From positions 135,414,428 through 135,478,427 of the forward strand of contig OY856186.1 of assembly GCA_963693315.1 (NCBI GenBank): a stretch of DNA of 64,000 nucleotides. The letters are read 5' to 3'. The position numbers were made by a program, and so were the translations under genes. Source of the stretch: Diogma glabrata. Taxonomy: Eukaryota; Arthropoda; Insecta; Diptera; Cylindrotomidae. The notes below the pieces were generated by a model. It had not been told where the DNA came from. It searched no databases and saw nothing but the letters and a program-made list of their open reading frames with translations. Below are positions 53,274 to 64,000 of this stretch, one piece after another; the stretch's first letter is position 1, and each line of letters opens with the position of its first letter.

Positions 53274-54906
53274 TTAGTTTTGTTCGTCCCGAACAATATC
53301 AGAGATCGCATTGGTGCTGTTACCTTGGTACGGTGCCAACCTTTGCAGATGTATCACTTTCATCTTGGTACGGGGTCCCTTTTGTATGCGGTAGATGACA
53401 TCATTAATTCGTTTGATTATTTTATATGGGCCTTCCCAATCTGGCTGCAGCTTGGGTGATCTTCCCTTAGTTCTTCTGGGGTTGTATAGCCATACCAATT
53501 CTCCTTCTTGAAAACCGCCACTATTTGCATTTATGTCGTACCTGGTTTTCATTTTGTCACTGGCAATCTTAATGTGGTCTCGAACCTGCTGATGGATTTT
53601 GATTCATCTTCTCCCTTAGTTGTCCCACATAATCTGTTTTCGTGGATACCAGACCTCCAGGGATGCCAAACTCGATGTCACTAGGAAGATGTAGTTCTCT
53701 TCCGAACATGATATTCGCTGGCGTTTCACTTGTCGTATCGTGCACTGCGCTACGATAGGCCATCAAGAATAACGGAAGATCCTTGTCCCAATTTCTTTGG
53801 TTGGCTTCTACTACCTTTGACAAATGTTCTTCCATGGTTCGGTTGAATCGTTCTACCATGCCATCTGACTGCGGGTTCATAGGTGTAGTTCGTGTTTTTC
53901 TAATGCCGAGTGTTCTGCACAGCTCTTCCATCAGTTGAGATTCGAAATTCCTTCCCTGGTCGGTATGCAACTCGAGCGGTGTTCCATATCTGCAAACCCA
54001 TTCATTGACTAATGTTTCTGCGACCGTAACTGCTTCCTGGTTCGGTATTGCATAAGCTTCCGGCCATTTTGTAAAGTAATCAATGACCACCATGATGTAT
54101 TTGTTACCTTTTGTCGTTTCCGGAAATGGCCCCGCGATGTCTATAGCAATTCTCTCCATTGGGGCACCCACATTGTACTGTTGCATCTCTCCTCGAGTTC
54201 TAGTTTTTGGTCCTTTGCTCGCCGCACAAGTATCACATCGCCGACACCATTGCTCTACGTCGGTTCGATACCTTACCCAATAAAACCTCTCCCTTACTTT
54301 AGCCAGGGTTTTATTGACTCCCAGGTGTCCTCCAGAAATACTTCCATGCAGCTTTCCCAGTACCTCTTCCACTCGACTTGATGGCAACACCAGTTGTTCT
54401 AACACTTTCTATCCATCAGCGGACTCCCATTTTCTTTTTAGTATCCCGTTGTCCATAAATAGTGAGTCCCATTGCGCCCAGTAGCATTTCACCTCCGTAC
54501 TTAAAGGTGCGACCTCTTTCCACTCCGGTCGCCTTCCCTCAGTTTTTCATTTCAATATTGGAGCCATAGCTGGATCTTCTAGCTGCTCTCTTTTAATTGC
54601 CTCGGTACACCAATCTTCAGGAGTTTGGAACTTGATTTGTTTCACTTTCATTGCCTCATTTCTCACAGTCCTGCTACATGACTTGCGCTCCTCTATACAG
54701 GGTCTTCTTGAAAGATCATCAGCGTTGCAACGTATCCTTCCCTTCCGGTGTGAACCGCGGAAATCTCTTTCCTTTTTGACATCCCCTTGCTTATTTGAGA
54801 GGTTCATCAACTGGACTGGAACTACTCCTTCTTTTGCTGCTACTCGTGTTTTGCGTTCCCGTCTGATGTGCGTCTGATGTGCCCTAACTGCCCACAATTC
54901 CAGCAT
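53274..54906 (-). pseudogene. mdg3-like Pol remnant: RNase H tail and integrase
   Basis: The 54547-54906 frame has the RNase H end CNADDLSRRPC. A stop near 54409 and a frame change precede integrase (54405-53569) with GGHLGVNKTLAKVRERFYW, CRRCDTCAASK, first Asp in AIDIAGPFP, second in HTDQGRNFES and Glu in SDGMVERFNRTM. A frame change near 53560 leads to the last piece, 53552-53274 (LVWLYNPRRTKGRSPKL, WEGPYKI), the integrase C-terminal region with its Trp-Glu-Gly-Pro motif. Protease and RT are absent. Integrase catalytic residues are all present, although no single frame links them to Gag. Confidence 0.88.
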
Positions 54907-56057
54907 CTTACTCTGCTAGATCTTCTTCGTTGATTTCGTTCAGGCTTATCTTCCAAACTTTTGACACGCATGATCACTTCATCAAGTGCTGCTTTTAGTG
55001 GCTCTTCAGAAACTTCCATCTTACGTACCCTATCTGAGCCATACGCTCTTTTTCCAGCTTCCATTTGTAGGGCCAATGCTAAGACTTCCGTAGGTAGTTT
55101 CTTTCCGCTTAGATAAAGCTGATTCCTCATTTGTACATCTCGAAGAGCATTGATAAATGTATCAGCTGCCAATTCGTCTCGGTGTTCAGCGTTATAGTTT
55201 GGATATGACAGATTTACCAGTCTCACAATGTCAGCCTCTAGTTCTTGCAAAGTTTCGCTGACTCCTTGTTTTCGTGTCTTGAGCTGCATGCGATGGAGAG
55301 CTTGCATATGACTTTCCCCATATCTTACTTCTAAGGCCTCCATTAGCTTGTTGTAATCACGCTCTGTCGCTGATAGTGTCTGCAAAATTTCAGCAGCAGG
55401 TCCCTTCAATGCCAATATAAGCGCATTTGCTTTTTGCTGGTGAGCGAACCCAGTTGTTGCTATCTCAAATTGCATCTTAAATATCTGGTACGATGTAGAT
55501 CCATCAAATACGGGTGTTTTCACTCTGGCTGGAGCTGAAGCAGTTGATGGATTGATCAGGTTACCTGACTTCACTTGTGCTATTTCTTGGCGGAATTCAC
55601 TTGAAAGTTTGCGTAATTTCTCTTGTTCTTCGGTAACTGTCCGCAGCTCCCTTTCCATGTTTTTGATTTTAACCTCCGCACTGGATATACGTGACTCGAT
55701 TACTTCACGTAGACTTTCTTGCTTTGCCATCATATCAGCAATTTGTTGTTGTTGAATGTTTCCTTGTTTGATCGCCAATTGCTCTTGTTTGGCCATCATA
55801 TCAGCAAGTTGTTGTTGTTGCTGTGCCATCATTTCTTTCATCAACACCATCATCGGATCAATCGCTGGAGCATTCTGAACAGGAGCTTCCTCCAGCTCTA
55901 TGTCTATGACCTCTGTGTTTTCACCTGCTTCTTCTAAAACTTTACGTAGCCGGAATGCAAGTTCTGCCTTCGCTCCATGGATTGGAACATTCCTTTTCTT
56001 CAACTCATCCTTCAGCTGGGTCTGGCTGAGATCACTAATATTTACTGTCTTGACCAT
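54840..56057 (-). pseudogene. mdg3-like Gag with a SAP-like N-terminus, C-terminally truncated
   Basis: The likely start is ATG 56057, 30 bp after the LTR. The open frame itself begins at 56126 inside the LTR. Residues ~6-40 (DLSQTQLKDELKKRNVPIHG, then KAELAFRLRKVL) fit the SAP DNA-binding motif. A Gln- and Lys-rich coiled-coil follows (QQQQLADMMAKQE, twice), then the capsid-like region (VKTPVFDGSTSYQIFKMQFE, YGESHMQALHRMQLKTRKQ). The zinc knuckle CWNCGQLGHIRR is cut off after its His by a deletion junction near 54870, where GTCTGATGTGC is directly repeated. Gag may still assemble but lacks the knuckle. Confidence 0.85.
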
Positions 56058-56067
56058 TGTTCCAATA

Positions 56068-56085
56068 ATCCCACTTCTGACACCA
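56068..56085 (-). promoter_or_regulatory. Primer-binding site (tRNA-Leu type)
   Basis: On the minus strand it reads TGGTGTCAGAAGTGGGAT, one base after the LTR end. This is complementary to the 3' end expected of an insect tRNA-Leu with CCA, as used by mdg3/blastopia elements. Confidence 0.8.
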
Positions 56086-56086
56086 C

Positions 56087-58257
<2,171 letters not shown>

Positions 58258-58308
58258 TGCTTTGTTGAAATTTAAAAATTTCGTTTTGTTTAAAATTAAA
58301 AATTTCTT

Positions 58309-58990
58309 AACTGGTAGGCCTAAGAAGCCATCCATGAGGCTTCACCCCTTTACATTGATGATGTTCCTTGGTCGCTTCTGTCCATTATGGACATGCGATC
58401 GAAGATCATTGGATTCTTCCCTACATTCCAGCGAGGAAGTTTTCAGATGACGGGGAGTGGTGCTGCTGTGTTTGTACTTAGGTACAAACCAGTAGTACCA
58501 TTCTTTACTTGGAGACTTCTTCGATAGAATGAAGAGGGGAACCACTTCATTTTTTTATGGATCAGAGGCTTCACCTCATACAATTTCAATTTTAATCCTA
58601 TTTGAATATAATTAGTTTTGCAATAGAACAATGTCTATGGAGTTTAAGACTTGAAGTCTGGCGCTCGGGAGCGTTCTCCAAGAACAGCATTAGTTCTAGT
58701 AATTTATTTTTAGTTTAATTTTAGGTAGAGCAACCATGTCTGGGTCAGTAGAGTTTGGTCATATTCCATATCGTGACAGTCATGGTTGTTTCTTTTTAAT
58801 TGGTGGAGAAAGCGTATTGTAGAATCTGGTCATTAGGGGCTTATCCTTTCGGTTCTTACATGCATTTTGGGGGGGGGGGGAGGGGGTGCTCGCGAGCGCG
58901 AGAATTCAAGAATTAGGTGACATTGGTCATTTGTACCATATTTAGTTGTTTTTTTTGTCAACAAACGAATTTTAGACTTGGAAATCTCTT
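58309..58990. repeat. Dispersed repeat, copy 2
   Basis: Homologous to 8925-9560 in the same orientation, starting GGTAGGCCTAAGAAGCCATC. A run of 15 G/A bases at about 58869 (GGGGGGGGGGAGGGGG) is not in copy 1. It passes into AAATAAATA-rich DNA. Confidence 0.75.
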
Positions 58991-60374
58991 ATCACTTTGA
59001 ACAATAAATAAATAAATACATTAAATAAATAAATAGATCTTATTTCAAAATAAATAAATTGATTTTATAAAATAAAATAAATAAATGATTTTTGAAAATA
59101 TAAATAAATAAATATACTTTTCATAAATAAAAATATATTTTTCAAATAAATAAATTTAAATAATTTTAGGTACAAAGTAAATAGTTTTTTTTCATAAAAT
59201 TAATGATTTTTCTAAACAAATAGAATAAGAAAATATAAATGTAAACAAAAATTTTATTAAATAAATAAATTTTGGGAAATACAATTAGATAAGAATAAAT
59301 AATAAATAAACATTTTATTAAATAGATAGTATACATAATTTTAGGTATAATAATTGAATAAATATCTTTTTAAATGAATACCATTCCAAATTTTTTTGAA
59401 TAAAATAAATACAAAGTAAAAAACTATTAAATAAATTTTAAATTTTAAAAAAATAAATAATTTTAATAATGCTTATACATATATTTTTGATGTACAGCTT
59501 GGTTTTCTGTTTCTGTTCCTTCTTAATGTAAATTCTAATATCGCTATTCAATAATAAATATTTTACATATTCAAAGCAATTATTGTAGCAAGCCGCGATT
59601 GGTGATTATCGTAGTCCTTTCTTCTAGAATAAACAGCAGATAGTGATGTTAGTTCTATTATCACTATCTTCGTTTCTTCTAGTTTTGTAACGACGGACTA
59701 TTTTCGGTTTTCACTCTAAAAATAATAGTTTTCAAATTCAATAATAATTTTATTAATTTTCTCCAATTGTACTATATGTAGACTTTTATGTGTACCACTG
59801 TACATTTGTTTGATAATTTAAATAAACTCGTGTTCAATTAAAAATACAAGTTTTGCGTTTCTTTATATACGTAGGAGAAATTGCTTATTACGATGTTGGA
59901 AGGGGAAGCAGAATATCAAAGATATGTGTATAAAAACGATCAAATTCTTGATCGTCGATTAGTATATAAAATTAAATCAAAATATAATTGATCAGTATTT
60001 AATTAAACTTTAAATAAGTTAGATGATATAAATTTAAATCCTAGTATTTAGTTAAAATTAAAACAATGATATCATTGTGGAAACTTGGAAATGAAAAAAA
60101 TATGTAAAATTTTTTATTATAAAAAGTTTAAATTATTTATTTTGAGTATAGTATCGAAGTGTTTCTATTTGTTTGTTTGTGATTGATGTAGTGAGTGTAG
60201 TAAAATAAAAGCGGTTCTGCTTTAATGTTTTGTTCTCAATTCTGACATTGATTAATTACTTTACAAAAATAATAAATATAAACAATGTCAGATCATTTTT
60301 TAACGATACATTTACTTACAATTATATATTTGTGGAACCAAAATTAATATTTTTTCGAAGAAAATTCAATCAAA
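58991..60374. other. AT-rich interval, possible LTR-like segment
   Basis: 58991-59480 is mostly AAATAAAT repeats. 59586-59870 (TGTAGCAAGCCGCGATTGG onward, with an AATAAA near its end) has the look of an LTR or element end, but no partner exists in the window. The rest shows no gene. Confidence 0.4.
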
Positions 60375-60543
60375 ATGGAAAATTCATGTACATCCGATAA
60401 CATATTTGAGGAAATTATTCAAAAAAATCAAATTGAAAGAGTTTATTAAAACAGCGGAATTGTTAATATAGGGAGTTATCACAGAAGATAAACGAAGACA
60501 TACAAATAAAACATGAAGAAGTCATCATTCAAGATAAATTAAT
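60375..60543 (+). pseudogene. Possible small host exon or pseudogene
   Basis: ATG 60375 in AAAATGG context opens 24 codons (MENSCTSDNIFEEIIQKNQI). After a one-base frame change and a further shift, the same stretch goes on in helical, charged sequence (KINEDIQIKHEEVIIQDKLM) up to a good 5' splice site, ATGTAAGC, at 60542-60549. The sum looks like a first exon of a coiled-coil protein with two small lesions, either real decay or sequencing error. I cannot name the protein, and a chance arrangement is possible. Confidence 0.25.
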
Positions 60544-60779
60544 GTAAGCTTGTTTTTTTTTAATTTTAATTTATATAATTTTTGATTTGTTTTTTTAAAT
60601 AAATTATTTTTCATGTTAGCCAATTAATAAGTTTCTTTACAATTTTGCTGTGATTCATGAGATAAGAGATTTGCAAGTTTAATTTGTTTGTGTTAGATTC
60701 AGTGTTCCGGTGCAATATAGTTTTTGAATAGGATATTCGTGATAAAGTCCAAATCAGTTTAAACTTTACTATCGGTCCT
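60544..60779. other. AT-rich interval, possibly intronic
   Basis: Follows the candidate splice site at 60544. No other feature is visible. Confidence 0.4.
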
Positions 60780-61730
60780 AACTCCTATCCAAAGTCTACG
60801 AGCATTATATTAATACACACATTTCAAAATTTCTGGAAGTAAATCATTTAATAGACGACAGCCAATACGGTTTTCGAAACAAAAGATCAACTACCGATCT
60901 ATTCAACTATGTAGCGCATTGTTGGAACAGCTTACTTGATAAAGGTGGTGAAACATACGTTATCGCATTAGACATCTCCAAGGCATTCGATCAAGTCTGG
61001 CACGCCAGCCTAATCAACAAGCTCGTTGCGTATGGTTTTCATCCCAATATTGTGAAGCTGATTCACAATTTTCTGTCTAACCGATCCATTTCGGTCTCCT
61101 TAGACGGATTTTCGTCTGAGTCTAAACTAATTAACGCTGGTGTACCTCAAGGCCCAGTATTGTCCCCAACTCTATTTTTGATTTATATCAACTAATCGTT
61201 GAAAGTCACCAGCAACCCAATAAATAGTTTTGCAGATGATAGTACTATGCACAAGTCGTTCGAGTCCCTTCCTTCAAAAGATAAAGTGCACGAACGAATT
61301 AATCCCGCCTGGAGAGATCAACGACCGAGTTCCCCAATTATATTTTATTCAGTAGGTGTGATGAACCAATAGGTGAATGTAAAAACATTCGTTTATTGGG
61401 TGTCACAGTTTCAAATGATCTACTCTGGAACGCTCATGTAATGGCGATGGCAAAAAACGCGTCTAGAAAACTCGGCCTCCTAAATAGATGCAAAAAATGT
61501 TCACTCCATACCAATGGCTCCATGTTTATAAGTCCTATATTCGTCTGTATGGATTACTGTTGTCAAGTTGGGGGTGCTGCTTCCGTTTTCATCTTGGCCC
61601 TCTTGGACTCTGTTCAAAAGCGGGCTATTGTTGTAAACCTTTAATCGATATTTTACTTACGAAATTTAAATGTAAATTTTGTAACAAAACTGTCTGTGGA
61701 TTCACAAAGTAAAAAATTAAATACACGATG
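60780..61730 (+). pseudogene. LINE RT fragment (Jockey-like)
   Basis: The plus strand reads DDSQYGFRNKRSTTDLFNYV, then ALDISKAFDQVWHASLINKL, GVPQGPVLSPTLFLIYIN, SFADDSTMHKSF (catalytic FADD), then, in another frame, RLLGVTVSNDLLWNAHVMAM and a DYCCQV-like motif. Several stops and frame changes. 5'- and 3'-truncated. Same family as 35826-36262. Confidence 0.88.
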
Positions 61731-61739
61731 GAAGGATAT

Positions 61740-62256
61740 TTTGAATTTCCTTAGAGGAGATTTCGCTAAAGTTATATTTATAGTTGATTGACAATTCAGC
61801 CACATTTCTTCTGTGCTGGAGTGAACCTAGCTGGTCCGTTAGTTTGGTATTACCAATCAACCGTATTGCTTTTCTCTGTACAGAGTCTTGACATTTTATT
61901 GTTGACTGACAAGCACCTCCCCAAACATGACAGCAGTACTAAATACATGGACGAATAAAGGACTTGAAGATTAGCAAAATTTGATCGGGATTGAAATACT
62001 TTTTACATCGAATCAAGAATTCTAATTTTTGCATTGCATATTTAGCGAGGTTGAACACATGTTTATTCCATTTCATGTTATTTTGAATATCCACTCCAAG
62101 AAGTTTAACTGATTCAACCCCACGCAATTCCTCATGGTTTATTTTAATAGGGAAATTTTTATATTCGTGAAAGACGGCATAGTTTGGTTTTGGTTGGATT
62201 AAATGAAACAAGATTACGATCACCCTGTGGCGAACATTTAAATTAAAAATTTTCAA
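61740..62256 (-). pseudogene. LINE RT-thumb fragment
   Basis: The minus-strand frame 62256-61939 has VKLLGVDIQNNMKWNKHVFN and KSFIRPCI, and decayed sequence continues to about 61740 (CHVWGGACQ-like, VQRKAIRLIGN-like). It meets the plus-strand LINE fragment tail to tail at about 61735. Confidence 0.8.
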
Positions 62257-63162
62257 TATTTATTAGGCGATGTTTTATCGTATAAAAATTTATTAAAAAC
62301 AAATTAGTTTTTATAAAGTTCTTGATTTTCGTGATGTAAAAAAATGTTTGTGTAATAAATTTGTTTATTCTCTTTTATTTAATTATATCAGCTTTATTTG
62401 TATGTTTTTTCGATAGTAATAGTATGCATTATTGTATTGTGTTCTAACCTATAGACTAATGAACTTAACCTTTTCTCTAATGAAGATAAAAAAAATTCCT
62501 ATAAAAAAATTATCATTATTCAATTGGTATGATTCCAATTGGTCAAATTGTTTTGATTTCATTAAAATTTTTTCAAATTATAATCACAATTGTTTTGATA
62601 AGTTTTGTTCAAAAATCAAATTTTAAATTAAATTCTCTTATTTCGTTTAGTTGAACTTGGTTGATTGTATAGGATGGGAATTTTTTATCACCAGGGTTTT
62701 TTTAATAAGCAATTTGATTTATCAATTAAAACAATAAAGATTTATTGTTTTAATTGAAGAAACTGTTTTTGTTTTTTATAATACACAATTCTTTGTCAGA
62801 GAATAAAGTATTGTAATCGATTCGTATTTAATGAATTATATTCTCTCGCAAATTAAAATTCTCGCTCGTGCCTCGCTCAAATTTTAAACTTTTGCTTGAG
62901 AATAAACTATTTCATTATACACTCATTGATTAAACTACTATTTAAATTTTATTTTTCACTATTTTAAATTTTAAATAATTTAATAAATGTTTTAGTGTTA
63001 ACATGTTATTTTTAAAATCAAAATCTAATAAAATAAATTTATGGAAATCAAATCCAGACACGTCATTAATTAATTATAATGAGAAAACAGAACTTTAACT
63101 TCAACCATTTCATCAGATTCATTTACACAATTTTCATTAGATAGATTCTGCCATTATTTAAG
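62257..63162. other. AT-rich interval upstream of the RFX-like exon
   Basis: Contains a perfect 16-bp hairpin (62722-62757) and CTCGC-rich words (62844-62880). No gene is seen. Promoter elements of the next exon cannot be recognised. Confidence 0.5.
62722..62757. repeat. Perfect 16-bp hairpin
   Basis: TCAATTAAAACAATAA and its exact complement TTATTGTTTTAATTGA are separated by 4 bp. Confidence 0.8.
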
Positions 63163-63352
63163 ATGAATACTTTAGGAAAAGATAATGAATTAAATGGTTC
63201 GATAAATGTTGGAGATAATAGTGAAAAATGCCGGACAATGCAACATTTAGTTGAATCGTGGATATCAGATAGTGCTAAACAACAAATTCTCCATATATTA
63301 GATAAAATATATACATTAACACCTCCGGATCGGTTACTTCTGTATCTGAGAA
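63163..63352 (+). CDS. Candidate first exon of an RFX5/7-like transcription factor
   Basis: ATG 63163 (AAGATGA context) opens 68 codons to a stop at 63367. Residues ~30-66 (ESWISDSAKQQILHILDKIY, then TLTPPDRLLLYLRMP) fit the pattern of the short helical region before the DNA-binding domain in RFX5/RFX7 proteins, which ends in a LYL-x-LP motif. A GT (CATA|GTATAT) just after RMPH at 63352/63353 could be a 5' splice site, so the real exon may end there. The winged-helix domain would lie beyond the window. A LINE fragment at 63383 sits in the proposed intron. Recognised by pattern only; codon use is unbroken over the exon. Confidence 0.4.
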
Positions 63353-63382
63353 TGCCACATAGTATATAGCGTCAATGAAAAG

Positions 63383-63610
63383 TTATAACCCCAGTCCCCA
63401 TTCCATTATACGATCCAGATCTTTGTTGATAGAATTAATTAGCAGCTCTCTATCAGTGGTAACTGCAGTATGAGATCGAAATTTAGGAGATGCATGTGAT
63501 ACATGCAATGTTGTAACGGATTTTGAACTTTTAGAAATACTATAATTTAAATTTTTATGCCAGAGATAGCTCAAAACTATTATCAAAACTGAACACACTG
63601 AATTTATCAC
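63383..63610 (-). pseudogene. LINE RT fragment
   Basis: The minus strand has SHASPKFRSHTAVTTDRELL, then INSINKDLDRIMEWGLGL, typical of the sequence after the RT catalytic loop in Jockey-like LINEs. Stops bracket it. Confidence 0.65.
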
Positions 63611-64000
63611 AACAAACGAATATTAAATTTGGAAATCTATTATGGATTTATCACAGAAATCATTGTTTTAATTTACTAACATGAAAAACAATTTAGTTAA
63701 AGATAAAAGTAAATCAAAAATTATACAATTCAAAAACTAGCTTACATTAGTTTAATCTTGAATTATCGTCTTTTTATTTTACGTCTTCGTTCATCTTGTG
63801 TGGTGACTCCCTTTCCCCAAAAAGAAACATTAATTAAAAATTTGGAACGTTGTGCTTAATTTCTTATTTTATTTCCATGGTGAAAGTTTGTATGCAGCTT
63901 TGGCAAAATCAATTACAATCAATTTTGTGTAGCTATTATATAAGTGCTAATCTAGCTGCGTTATATTAAAACAACAGTTGCTGCAAATGAATGAAATTAT
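63611..64000. other. AT-rich interval to the window edge
   Basis: No gene, element end or repeat recognised. Confidence 0.5.

Noticed and set aside
59586..59870. Solo LTR starting TGTAGCAAGCCGCG
   Set aside because: It has a polyadenylation-like signal but no clear CA end, target duplication or second copy in the window.
63090..63120. CTGATGA on the minus strand near 63105
   Set aside because: No GAAA element with a stem II follows within a usable distance.

Overview
The window is AT-rich eukaryotic DNA that looks like the repeat-rich part of an insect (or close arthropod) genome. The evidence is the mix of mobile elements: an errantivirus with its own envelope gene, an mdg3-like Gypsy element primed by tRNA-Leu, Jockey/I-like LINEs, Penelope-like elements with GIY-YIG nucleases, Helitrons ending in CTAG, a mariner relic, and MITEs. 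The species cannot be named from this. There are no bacterial genes, rRNA genes or CRISPR arrays. Only two short stretches near the right end could be host exons; the clearer one is RFX-like at 63163.

Layout. 1-3848: a decayed Helitron with a ~268-bp tandem array. 5447-6940: the 3' part of a Penelope-like element. 7491-8882 and 26518-27897: ~1.39-kb arms in inverted orientation, each holding three ~320-bp units. Between the arms lie a Gypsy element (gag 10237-12081, broken pol to 15252), a nearly intact LINE (16189-20599), and an older LINE on the minus strand (21059-23790). That older LINE is interrupted by the most unusual object here: two tandem, apparently identical 549-bp units plus a 20-nt partial third, flanked by an 8-10-bp target duplication. 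Each unit carries a recognisable type III hammerhead ribozyme on the minus strand, which is the structure of a retrozyme. 29440-30740: old degenerate tandem repeats.

31071-41096: nested DNA transposons. They are a transposon copy with an inserted MITE, a 2.9-kb element with ~585-bp inverted repeats, a hAT-like element holding a small Helitron, and a 1.03-kb almost perfect palindrome. A second Penelope fragment and a 200-bp assembly gap also lie here. 41281-49827: a near-complete errantivirus (LTR, PBS, gag, pol, env, LTR) with an intact env frame but broken gag and pol; a MITE sits in its 3' LTR. 50010-51791: an inverted, near-identical copy of the 31071-32851 transposon. 52585-56765: a young, internally deleted mdg3-like element on the minus strand, whose gag begins with a SAP-like motif. 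57103-57982: a mariner-derived element. 58253-64000: AT-rich sequence with LINE fragments and the two candidate host exons.

A pattern runs through the window: long pure (TA)n arrays, about 2.7 kb in total, sit directly at the ends of most elements. Either (TA)n is a preferred landing site or these elements tolerate or spread it. Apart from the errantiviral env, and gag genes whose frames look open, most coding sequence is degraded. Some single-base frameshifts fall in homopolymers and could be sequencing errors.
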